A stretch of DNA of 15,953 bases from Gonapodya sp. JEL0774 (taxonomy: Eukaryota; Monoblepharomycota; Monoblepharidomycetes; Monoblepharidales; Gonapodyaceae), in assembly GCA_027604505.1 (NCBI GenBank), contig JADIIX010000292.1, forward strand, positions 1-15,953, written 5' to 3'. The translations under genes were made by a program, and so were the position numbers. This document shows, one piece after another, positions 8,088 to 15,953 of this stretch (position 1 is the first letter of the stretch; each line of letters begins with the position of its first letter). The notes under the pieces are model-generated. The model saw nothing but the letters and a program-made list of their open reading frames with translations, had not been told where the DNA came from and did not search any database.

Positions 8088-10729
8088 ATGAGTGAGCCCT
8101 GTCGATACGACCCATCCTATGATTGGATCAGCCAGCCAGATCTCAGAAAACCACCAAGAGTCTACACCAAGGATGAGATACAAGAGTTGAGGGATAAGAA
8201 TCACTTGGAGAATCCTTACCACACTTGCCCACTTGGCTACTCTGGACCTCCCACGTCAACTTCTGCCAATGGTGAAAAGAGCTTCCTGGGTCTGACTTAC
8301 CATGCTCCTCCCACAAACCACCCAGGGTACCCCAATGGTCTTTTTGTGTCACACCCAGAGCAAACCCCATTTGAAACAGCCAATAGTTGCAGCTCCAACA
8401 ATGCTCCTGCCTTCTCTGATACCAACATTACTGCCACAACCAGTATGATGGAAGTCAATGGACCTGACAGCATCATGAATGATGATGATAGTGGGAGTGA
8501 GGAGGAGCATGAACTGGTTGCAGATTTCTTCAAGGAAAGTCAGATGTTCAGGCAAATTGAAGATCTGAACAAGGAGGCATGTGCAGATGATACAGAAGTA
8601 GCTGGAGATGCTCCTGTTGTTTCCATGAGACTCCCAGATTTTACCACCCTCACTGCAGAGGAAGTGGAGAAGTTTCGACAAAGATACAATTTCCTGGTGT
8701 TTGAGCGGGTCAATGCTGTGCTTTCTTCTCTGGAGAATAATTTACTGCCGTGGGAATTGGAGGCCTTCAAAGCAAGGTTTTCAGCTTTGCAGAACTGGCT
8801 TGAGAAGCGATGTCCTCCAGCAACAGAGGAGGATGCAAGAAGTATCGTGAGACTTGAAAGAGAGAATGATGCCAAATTCATAAAAATGGCACAACAGGAG
8901 TTCCCACAGAACCGTGGAATTGTCTCTATCAGCCCTGGCATTCCTATTAGCCACACTTTGTACAGACTTTCCTACTGCCCTAATTATGCTGCAGCTTTTG
9001 GCTCAGATACTGGAATTGGGCAGGGCATACCAGAACCAATAATGGAAGTGGACTCTTGTCATGCACCAACATGGTCAGCAGCTGCAGAGAACGTTCTTCA
9101 ACCAGTGTGGCCTGGTCTAATGCATGGACCCAACCTGATTGTTCAGGGAGAAATCAATCTAGGGTACAATTCAGTAGCTCCGAGATCGCCCCCTGTTTCT
9201 ATTACAGATGTTGCTAAGTACTCGGATTTGGAGGAGAGATTCATGTCCCGGTATGGCACCCACAAAAGGAACTCCATCCCCTCACAAGCAGCTGTGAATT
9301 GGTCATTCAAAACTTTCAACCAGCTGATGTCTGAATCACCTGTCTATGGGTTCTATTTTGAGCAGATTGTCTGTGGAAGGTGGGGATGAATGATGAATGT
9401 GAAATTTCCTGATGGCACCATCACTGTGGACATCAAGGACATCTTGGAAGACCTGCTGCACAGGGTTTTTGCTCTTTCACGTTCTCGCATGCCAGTTGAG
9501 ATTCAGGATGAAGTTGTTCTCTACAGAAGAGATTTTCTCAAAGACTGTCACCATTTGGTAGCTCTATCCACTTGTGGTGCATTCATTAGTTCTGAGATGG
9601 AGCACCCATGTGTGCCTGCTGCTCGGGCTTTGGGTATCTCTGGTGCCCCTCGGTCTATGGTTGCACTTCACATTAGCAGATCCATTTTCCAGCGAGGAAT
9701 ATTACCAAATCTTGATAAGATCCTTGGCATCAATGGACTCTTCTCATTAGAAGAGAATAATTTCTTTACACTTCTCAATAATGTGATCACTCGATTGGAG
9801 CAACGTGCGACAGATACTCTCACACAGATTGGGAAGGAGTCTGATGATGTTGAAAACATGCACCATCTTTGGGAACAATTACAATTCTTTGTGAATGAAC
9901 TCTCTGTGACCAGAGAAAGGATGAAGAAGAGTATGTATTGTATCTCGTACTGATTTTAGTCTGGTCTGCTTCATATACTCTAACAAATTTATTTTTGATT
10001 TGTCTGGATTTACAGTCTTCCGTGATGGTGTTGTGGATACCCGTGGTCGCAAACCTCTAGAGGTCCGACAGAAGGCTCACTTGAATCAATCCTCTAACAC
10101 AACAGCTCAGATATTTGCTGGAAATTCTCTTTCTTCCCAGCCATCCTCTACTCTTCAACTCCAGCCAACCTTAATATCCCATACAGATGCTGGACGTGCC
10201 CTTTCACGAGTTTACTCCAATTCAACTCTGATGGCTTCTGCCAGTGATGCAGTTAAATTGTTTCTTCGCGATGTTTCTTGTTTTGTTGACAAATCTCTGG
10301 CAAGAATCCCAACTGAAATTGATTCTGGTAAATGATATTCTTTATTACCTTTCATACTGCTGGCACATGGTCAATATGATTACTATTTCGCAACAATTAA
10401 AAGACCTTCCTCACATGTTTGAAGGGCCTCCTGTGCTATTTGAATGCCCAACCAAAGGATGTTCCTCAGTTAAGATCAGGCGCCACTACTTTGATTTCTC
10501 AAGACTTCATGTTTATTGTGTTCAAACATCTTGTGCCATTGCAAAGAAGAGGACCTCACATAAAATGCTCCGAACACCTGAGTTATCACCTTTAGTTTCA
10601 AGGTGCAGCAAATCACAGTGGGATGATGCATGTGCTAATGGAAAATGTGGTGGTGCCAAGGAATGTTACAGGTGTGGGCCAGACCTCCCCAGGTCATGGT
10701 CTGGTAAAGGACATGCTTTTAAACGTTAG
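8088..10729 (+). pseudogene. decayed multi-exon gene of unknown family with a Cys-rich C-terminal region
   Basis: An open frame from ATG 8088 runs to 9930, broken only by a TGA at 9387-9389; coding character continues in the same frame directly after it. Two introns keep the phase (both phase 1): 9931-10015 (GTATGT...TTACAG, 85 nt) and 10328-10403 (GTAAAT...AAAAG, 76 nt). The exons are thus 8088-9930, 10016-10327 and 10404 to at most 10729. The product would be about 825 residues. Visible features are a Tyr/Pro-rich N-terminus, an acidic patch (D-D-D-S-G-S-E-E-E), a helical, Leu-rich middle, and a Cys-rich end with about ten Cys in 90 residues, including C-P-T-K-G-C and C-x-x-C pairs that suggest zinc binding. 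I do not recognise the family. The TGA could be a mutated CGA (Arg). Codon use is CpG-poor, unlike the RING genes. A live gene ending at 9389 is a less likely alternative. Confidence 0.6.
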
Positions 10730-10809
10730 TGATGTTGAGTCCTGATCTTTCACTTTGGATGGTTGTAGCAACCTAATGAAAATAAAAGGGAAATGGGGAG
10801 GGGGAGTAT

Positions 10810-11321
10810 GTGTGTGTGTTGTTTCTTTACAAAAGCATTAATTGTGAACACCAACAAGCAATACATTTTAGAAGGCTTTGTTACCAAATTCAAGATACTG
10901 TGTCAAAGCAAGTTCCTCCACCATCTGCAGCTTTCTTTTGTTTTCTGTCTGGTGTTGACATCAACTACAACCATGACCTTCAACTGGACCTGCCCCATCC
11001 CACTTTTCTGTGACTCCCACTGTTGCAAAGGTAGCCACCAAAGCTCTGGGAGTTCTAGCTCTGTCACTTTGATTGGAACCATGAGTTGACAACGTCAGTG
11101 CCCCACAGACGGATCTGGTGGTACTGGCCAAGAGATTGCAGACGGGAATGGTGGGTTGGGAGGACTGCAAGCAGTGTGGTCAGTGTTGTAAACATAGTTG
11201 TTGGAATCAGTACATCTACTCACATCACCAGACTAGGCGGTGCCATGAAATTGTTGCTGCATGTCCAGCAGTTGTGGCTGAAAGAGTGTATTGCTATCAA
11301 AGTCAATCTTATGACCTTTGA
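10810..11321 (+). pseudogene. downstream coding-like segment with frameshift and stops, perhaps the 3' end of the same gene
   Basis: A coding-like frame runs to about 11003 and reads N-Y-N-H-D-L-Q-L-D-L-P-H-P-T-F, then hits a TGA at 11011. One extra T in the T-run at 11004-11007 would pass it into the next frame, which reads V-T-P-T-V-A-K-V-A-T-K-A-L-G-V. This second frame stays coding-like to a stop at 11319-11321, apart from TGA codons at 11070-11072 and 11082-11084. It ends in a Cys/His-rich stretch (C-K-Q-C-G-Q-C-C-K-H-S-C). A link to the exon ending near 10729 is likely, but I could not fix the intron. The function is unknown. Confidence 0.45.
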
Positions 11322-11820
11322 AAATCCACTCACAAGATCCTTGTCATATTAGTGGCCTTGGTCCCCTTCTTGGGCAGTGAATGCATTGTTTGCATCATCA
11401 TAGTCTGTGAAAGTCCTGCTTTCCAAAACAGCTGCCAAAACTGGCACTGCAGCAGGCTGTGTACTGGTCTGACAGGATTTTCCATGGTGTAGAGTGACAT
11501 AGCAGGATCTGTGTTGAAGAGAGGGTAGCCCATCCACTTGTTTGGGACTTTGTCGAGACTGTTCTCTGGTTTACGGTTGAATTTTTTGCCCCATTTCTCA
11601 ATTTCCTTCATGGTGGCGCCAGAGCAAAAGTTGGAGGTGGTCGATTTGAACAAAGGAATCTGTAATTTGAAACGATGTCGAGTTTGAAACAAATTTGCAT
11701 AACAAAAATTCACCCAATACTCTAGAGAATATTCTACAGTGATGCTGGGGTAAAAATTTGTGTTCATTTCATTCGAAATTCACCTGATTTTGCCATTTGT
11801 CTGACCTACAAAAAATTCTG

Positions 11821-11841
11821 CCGTTGGCCTCAGGCCAACGG
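11821..11841. repeat. hairpin repeat, best copy
   Basis: A perfect inverted repeat with 9-bp arms (CCGTTGGCC / GGCCAACGG) and a TCA loop. Its 17-nt core GTTGGCCTCAGGCCAAC is the intact member of a family with degenerate copies at 11988, 12633, 13933 and 14257. Confidence 0.7.
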
Positions 11842-11987
11842 TCCTTAGGTACTGGTAGGGCAAAACCACTGAAATGGAGGAATAATTGCATTAACTCAAA
11901 TGAAACCACCCATGCATGCTCCCTCCTTCCACAGAATCAGTAGAGTAACCCCTACATTCAGTACATCTTGCCTTGGTAGAAGAGTCT

Positions 11988-12004
11988 GTCGGCCTCAGGT
12001 TGAG
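11988..12004. repeat. hairpin repeat, degenerate copy 2
   Basis: GTCGGCCTCAGGTTGAG matches the best copy in 13 of 17 positions. The right arm has decayed, so it no longer pairs well. Confidence 0.5.
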
Positions 12005-12052
12005 AGGCGCACCAGTTGCTCCCAGTACCACTGGCCCAAATGCAAAAAAGAA

Positions 12053-12386
12053 TTAGAAGTATTCACATGGCAACATATGGCAGCAAGCACAGTACTTAAG
12101 GAATGGAACAAATGCGGTTGCAAGCTTCAGTGAGGTGGGCATGGAAGATGGTATGATGTTTTAGAGTGGGTTTCAACTGCATTTCAAGTGGTTTATAATT
12201 GTTTTGTCTTACTGTTCCTCTCAGATGCTATTTTACTCGCTCAACAGGTGATCATTGCAGCAGAATTACATGTGGTTAGTTGCGTCATAACCCTGCCACA
12301 TAGCCGGCCCTTTTAATATTCACTGTTTATCACCGAGAGTGCACTGTGCCACATTCAATTCAAATAAAACTGGAGAATTTCAATCT
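12053..12386. other. stretch without a supportable gene
   Basis: The end of a + strand open frame (11900-12133) and several short frames lie here. None has a convincing length or domain. The sequence is AT-rich and CpG-poor and probably belongs to the decayed element. Confidence 0.4.
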
Positions 12387-13092
12387 TCATGAAGCATTCT
12401 TGCAGCTCATACTCTTGTTCACCACATATTCTTTCCCCGACAATGAATTATTCCACGTTAAGCCCTGAGTTCTACCTTCCACAGTTTGTCTAGTTCCTTC
12501 CTGTCTGGGTTTGCTGCTGTAAGTGCCTGTTTGCTCTGTGATTGCATGGGTATAGTCAGCTTGATAACCATTCAACCGAAAAACGGCCCCAGCTTGGATT
12601 GGAACCCACACCACCTCACTCCCAATGCTGCAGTCGGACTCAGGCCAACAGTTTTACAGCTTCATCAAGACCAGGTATGCAGATGGTGAGACCAAAGACT
12701 CAAGGGTGAGTGATAATGAGGTGGTGTTGATATTCACTGATGACACATTCTGCATTGTTGCACTGGAGCCAATGTGAGGGGCCTGGTTGTGACCCACCAT
12801 TGCACTGGAACTACGTCTTGTTGTACTGAGTCCAGTCATTTGCCAATTCTGATGTAGGTCAGCAGAGGATCATCATTATTTAATGGAAGTTCATGCAAAA
12901 CTGTCAGTTCAGGCTGTCGGTCCACCCATCCTTAAGTGGGTTACAGTACAGGGCCTCTTTTTCCTTCTTCATCTGAGCCTTCCATTTTCTCACCCCCTGT
13001 TTCCCACAGATTTGCACCTGAAGTACCTGGAAATAGGCTTCATTCCCAAATGTTGATACCAGATTCGTAAAAATGCTCCTGTTCAACTGCAA
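12387..13092 (-). pseudogene. cluster of - strand coding-like islands with stops and frame changes
   Basis: From right to left, the frame 13092-12904 has K-W-K-A-Q-M-K-K-E-K-E-A-L-Y-C-N-P. It appears to shift by one base near 12930 into a frame from 12931 to 12737, which reads V-D-R-Q-P-E-L-T-V-L-H-E-L-P and has one TGA at 12838-12836. A third frame, 12839 to 12387, has a single TAA (12656-12654) and includes S-E-V-V-W-V-P-I-Q-A-G-A-V. In 12650-12840 several frames on both strands are open, so the true one is uncertain. The islands fit a broken multi-exon gene on this strand, probably continuing into 12052-11330. I do not recognise the protein. Confidence 0.35.
12633..12649. repeat. hairpin repeat, degenerate copy 3
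   Basis: GTCGGACTCAGGCCAAC differs from the intact core at two positions, both in the left arm, leaving 5 of 7 arm pairs. Confidence 0.6.
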
Positions 13093-13569
13093 TCCTACTG
13101 GATTTCATGCTCCTTTTTCTTCACTTTGGAGACATTTCTGACCATTTTCTCCTGGAGTTTTGGAAAGTCATGTGTAGAAGCTCGTTTTCAATCACATTCC
13201 ATCTATGCATCACACGGATTGGCACCTTCCAGGCACCAAGAGAGCTCACAATCAACACAATCAACTGTGACATAGTAGTTCATCTGAATTCAGCATTCAG
13301 ATGAGCACTAGTTGGTGTTATTGCCTCAGCAACAATGAGGTAACACTAGAAAGCAGGTTTACTAAATGGATCTTGGATGCAACTGTTGGTAGGTAGCTTT
13401 CAATACCTAATATCCTTTTTAAGAGCAACACCTCTCTCTGGGTGCTTAAGCTACCCAGTATCTGAAACTACACAGGAGCCAGATGAGAATCACAATCAGG
13501 AAGTTACAGAAGTATGTGGTGGTTCGTGGCGGAACCAGTGGGTTTCTGTCCAGAAACTCAATGTATGCA
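13093..13569. other. stretch without a supportable gene
   Basis: Only short open frames are present (for example 13107-13304 + and part of 13377-13724 +), with no motif and no phase-consistent intron. Low CpG content suggests it belongs to the same decayed element. Confidence 0.4.
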
Positions 13570-13790
13570 TGTCTGAACTCGAGTACGGAGTGTCACTGAG
13601 CAGTCACAGCCGAGCCGCCGGCACAACTAAGATCACTAGAAAAATCCAAAAACTACTCTATACGCATCTATATACTAATAGATATCATGTCTATCCAAGG
13701 AATGGGCGCCGCAACCAGGGGTGACGCGTGGAGGTGAACAGGGGCGACTGCTGTTGCGCTCATGAGGTCATGTGACTCCGGCTAAACTCC
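13570..13790. other. CpG-rich patch inside the CpG-poor region
   Basis: By hand I count 13 CpG in 13561-13800, against 3 in the 240 nt at 8101-8340. The patch includes GCCGAGCCGCCGG, GGGCGCCGC and GACGCG, and a TATA-like run near 13667-13676. It could be a promoter for the - strand islands to its left, or a younger insertion. No gene is assigned. Confidence 0.35.
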
Positions 13791-14079
13791 TGCTTTTAGC
13801 CATCATCTCACAACAAGTAAATGTAACAAGGAACTTTGTGGTAGATTTCATAGGACTGATTACTTGTGAACAGTAAGGATGATGGAACAGGTACAAAACA
13901 GAGTTTTCAAGTGTCTTTGACTGGTTATGTCCGTCAGCCGCAGGCCAACAGGTTGCTACTCACATGTGATGACACTATACAATGACCCTTCCAATGCTAA
14001 ATGTGATTCCCACCTCCAAACACAGCTGTTAGCACATCTCACTCACTTCTCCATCTAGTAGACCTGTACTGCAGGTCAA
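13791..14079. other. stretch without a supportable gene
   Basis: Nothing convincing apart from a hairpin-family copy at 13933-13949. The sequence is AT-rich and has no long open frame. Confidence 0.4.
13933..13949. repeat. hairpin repeat, degenerate copy 4
   Basis: GTCAGCCGCAGGCCAAC keeps the right arm of the intact core and differs at four positions in the left arm and loop. Confidence 0.55.
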
Positions 14080-14289
14080 TCAAACCAGTTTTGGGCTTGT
14101 CTCTCTGTATTGAGAATGAAGGGTTGAAGGCAACTGAAGAATTGCAGGATCCTGATGACATTTCCTTGCACAAACATTGCATGTCTGATAAATCAATACC
14201 AATACAAGGTTTTCCATGACTTCAACTGTTGTTGTTTCACTGCAGTGCCTGTGTCTGTCAGCCATTGGCTGATGGCACCTAATGCACAC
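14080..14289 (-). pseudogene. Cys/His-rich - strand coding-like island
   Basis: A 69-codon - strand frame begins M-C-I-R-C-H-Q-P-M-A-D-R-H-R-H-C and later has C-N-V-C-A-R-K-C-H-Q. The paired C-x2-C and the His residues resemble a small zinc-binding module. Upstream on the same strand, another frame (around 14340-14280) also looks coding, which suggests a frameshift or intron at the junction. The family is not recognised, and the island is short enough to be chance. Confidence 0.3.
14257..14273. repeat. hairpin repeat, degenerate copy 5
   Basis: GTCAGCCATTGGCTGAT is the most diverged member. It still forms a 6-bp stem (TCAGCC / GGCTGA) with a 3-nt loop, so the pairing is kept although the bases changed. 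Confidence 0.45.
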
Positions 14290-14691
14290 AGTAAGTCCTC
14301 CTGAGGTTTATATTAGCAATAATATGGAAAATCAACACATCATAGGGATTGCTCTCAAGGTTCACTCTGACAAAAAGACAAGGTGATACTCATTCAATGC
14401 ATCAAATACCTTACCAGACCACATATTATAACAACTGTTTGGATGAAATGGCAAGCATTTCCAAGATAATTCCAGGTGACCCTGTCAGTCAGAGGCCCTA
14501 TAGAAAAATGAGTGATCTGAATTTTGGTTTCAAACTTGACATTGTTTCAAATCCCAGATTCCTTTGTTTTTGTAGAAAGACCAGAACCACCAAATTTATG
14601 ATCGTAGAGAGCACAATGCATCTATATATCTACTGAGATCTAATCTAGCAGATTGCCACATGGCATTGTCGATACAGCTGATCGGAATTCA
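14290..14691. other. stretch with weak - strand coding character
   Basis: Several - strand frames of 20-40 codons lie between stops, and a + strand frame covers 14349-14636. None can be preferred. It probably contains introns or badly decayed exons of the - strand gene seen at 14692-15618. Confidence 0.3.
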
Positions 14692-15618
14692 GATAATGGA
14701 TCTGTTTTGGGGCATAGGGGAGCCTGGGTCTGTGCAGGTCATGCCAGGGTTGCTTGTAGGACTTTCCAGCACATTTATGTACTCATTCATAGATTGGGTG
14801 GTGAACATCCAATTGCCGGGGGGTTCCTTTGCAGTGCAGCTACAGAAATCCTGAATAACAGTATTCAGGTACTGTTCCAGGAATCGATCAAGAGGACGGT
14901 GGTGTTTGAGGTGCCAAAAGCACCTGTTTGGAACAGATGCAAAAACAAGCCTTTAGCACAAGCACGTACTCAATAGGGGAAAAACAGAGCCCCTCAATGT
15001 CATGAGTTTTGTACAGTCTCTTATGGCCATATGTGGATGGAATCGGAAAAGCATTCTCCAAAGATTCCCGTGTCTCTGAACCCATGAGACAGAGCTGCAA
15101 AACAGGGTACCCTCCTCTAAACACATGGGATGCCAAAGTAAGTGGTTCAGGCAGTTTGTTGATGACCTGGGAGAGAGCCAGCCAAACAAATTGGAGATTC
15201 TTTTGCCGTCGAACTTAAATTGGAGGGAGATCCACTATGGGTTCTCGCAAAGTTTCGTGCAGAGTGGTCAACAATTTGCTGATGACCTAGACGACACAGT
15301 GTAATCTATCATGACAATCAAATCACAGGCAAATTTGCCAGAGCACAGTGATTGGCATTCAAGTGAGCATTTCCTGTTCTTGCGCCTCTGATGTAGCTTA
15401 AGAATGCCCCGATGCTCTCCCTCTGTCACTGCCAAGAATTTACATGTCGTAGTCCCTCAATTCATCACTACCTCTTTGGCCTCACTTATTTTCACCATCT
15501 TCAGTGATACCAAGAGTAAACTGCTAGATGGTGCAGCAGATTCCTACGATGCCCTTTGTGTGGGTGCTTCAATTGGGGGGCTTGAGGGCCAGACTTGCGG
15601 CAATGCTTTGTCTCTGAC
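14692..15618 (-). pseudogene. decayed multi-exon - strand gene, unknown family
   Basis: Three - strand exons join in phase 0. The first is about 15618-15472, with a TAG at 15546-15544. An intron of 49 nt (GTAGTG...GACAG) leads to 15422-15327, which reads R-E-S-I-G-A-F-L-S-Y-I-R-G-A-R-T-G-N. An intron of 40 nt (GTGATT...TCTAG) leads to 15286 onward, which reads V-I-S-K-L-L-T-T-L-H-E-T-L-R-E-P and later Y-G-H-K-R-L-Y-K-T-H-D-I-E-G-L. The third exon has a TAA at 15217-15215 and an apparent one-base shift near 14923, after which 77 codons stay open to a TGA at 14691-14689 (P-L-D-R-F-L-E-Q-Y-L-N-T-V-I-Q-D-F). The clean phase of both introns argues for real exons, and the stops argue that the gene is broken. 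No family is recognised. Confidence 0.45.
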
Positions 15619-15830
15619 TCAAAGATGGGAAGGCGGAAGAGACACTATATTATATGCTCCTGTCACTGGGTATTAATTCACTTTGTATTGTAACATTAAT
15701 GTTCATTATGTCTTTGCCAAGTTCACAACGAACAGTCTGGCACTGTTTTACCCATGTTGCCCCTTTCACAGGTAGTGTCCACTGCAAATCAACATGCCAA
15801 AACGAAAATTGAATATCATAAAATGAAGAG
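15619..15830. other. spacer between the - strand decayed gene and the tRNA
   Basis: No gene is seen. On the - strand, a TTTT run about 10 nt beyond the tRNA 3' end could serve as its Pol III terminator. Confidence 0.4.
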
Positions 15831-15903
15831 AGCCCGATGCGGGGGTCGAACCCGCGACATTCAGGTTAAGAGCCTGACACTCTGCCGACTGAGTTAACCG
15901 GGC
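15831..15903 (-). tRNA. tRNA-Lys (anticodon CTT)
   Basis: The - strand folds into a 73-nt cloverleaf. The acceptor is GCCCGGT/ATCGGGC with one G-U pair, the D stem ACTC/GAGT, the anticodon stem TCAGG/CCTGA with loop CTCTTAA (anticodon CTT), the variable loop ATGTC, and the T arm GCGGG/CCCGC with loop TTCGACC. The discriminator is U, as in yeast tRNA-Lys(CUU). No intron is present. The first D-stem pair is A-U where G-C is usual, so box A deviates from its consensus; the gene may be weak, but nothing breaks the fold. Confidence 0.88.
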
Positions 15904-15953
15904 ATTTTTTGATTTTGGATGGTGCACCGGTAACCAAACGCTGATGTCACCAT

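Larger units (their letters stand above)
11330..12052 (-). pseudogene. decayed - strand coding frame, convergent with the + strand gene
   Basis: On the - strand a single frame from 12052 to 11330 (241 codons) contains only two internal stops, TAA at 11893-11891 and TGA at 11782-11780. Both could be C-to-T products of CAA and CGA. The segment includes K-A-R-C-T-E-C-R-G-Y-S-T-D-S and further on K-E-I-E-K-W-G-K-K-F-N-R-K-P-E-N. Near 11450 the coding character may switch to the frame ending at 11349 (P-A-A-V-P-V-L-A-A-V-L-E-S-R), which would be a frameshift. Two copies of a palindromic motif fall inside it and are read as L-R-P-T. No family is recognised. The + strand open frame 11900-12133 is the competing reading and has a less coding-like start. 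Confidence 0.4.

Noticed and set aside
8088-11321. Assignment to KDZ-type transposases with Cys clusters
   Set aside because: The Cys-rich end invites it, but I could not find the catalytic or cluster signature of that family, so no name is given.
12624-12776. + strand frame reading Q-Q-F-Y-S-F-I-K-T-R-Y-A-D-G
   Set aside because: It is attractive, but short and isolated, with open frames on the other strand at the same place; not supported as a separate gene.
15151-15303. + strand open frame with a coding-like look (Q-F-V-D-D-L-G-E-S...)
   Set aside because: It is complementary to the - strand exon at 15286-14692, which connects through two in-phase introns to further exons; the + reading connects to nothing.
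7990-15830. Terminal inverted repeats at the ends of the element
   Set aside because: I compared both inner ends by eye and found only a weak match of about 9 of 12 bases; the clear similarity is the direct tRNA-locus repeat.

Overview
The window reads as a fungal nuclear genome, most likely a basidiomycete (Agaricomycete-like). Its genes have short phased GT-AG introns of about 40-190 nt, the proteins are fungal-style low-complexity RING proteins, there is a nuclear-type tRNA-Lys, and CpG is sharply depleted in a transposon-like half but not in the gene half. No species can be named from this.

Left half (about 1-7.9 kb, CpG-rich): a head-to-tail tandem array of three paralogous membrane-anchored RING E3 ubiquitin-ligase-type genes on the + strand (735-2883, 3214-5244, 5922-7475). 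Each encodes an N-terminal hydrophobic segment, a short Ser/Thr-rich stalk, one transmembrane helix, a juxtamembrane motif around D-L-S-L...Q-N-P-x-L-Y, a low-complexity linker and a C-terminal ATL-like RING. All three have an intron at the same place, phase 0, just after the transmembrane helix. Genes 1 and 2 are classical RING-H2. Gene 3 has Asp in place of the second His ligand.

Right half (about 7.93-15.90 kb, CpG-poor): bracketed by two same-orientation copies of a tRNA-Lys(CTT) locus. The left copy (7930-8005) is broken. The right copy (15831-15903) folds as a full cloverleaf. Between them lies what looks like a decayed mobile or repetitive element. From the left, a + strand gene begins at 8088 behind a TATA-like palindrome. 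It has two phase-consistent introns but carries in-frame TGA codons and a frameshift. From the right, coding-like islands run on the - strand (15618 down to 11330), also with scattered stops. The two sets converge at about 11.32 kb. Five copies of a 17-nt palindromic motif are dispersed between 11.8 and 14.3 kb, and a small CpG-rich patch sits at 13.57-13.79 kb.

The RING cluster probably encodes parallel membrane ubiquitin ligases with unknown substrates. I did not recognise a domain family for the decayed genes, so the claim that the right half is a transposable element rests on architecture and decay, not on a transposase motif.
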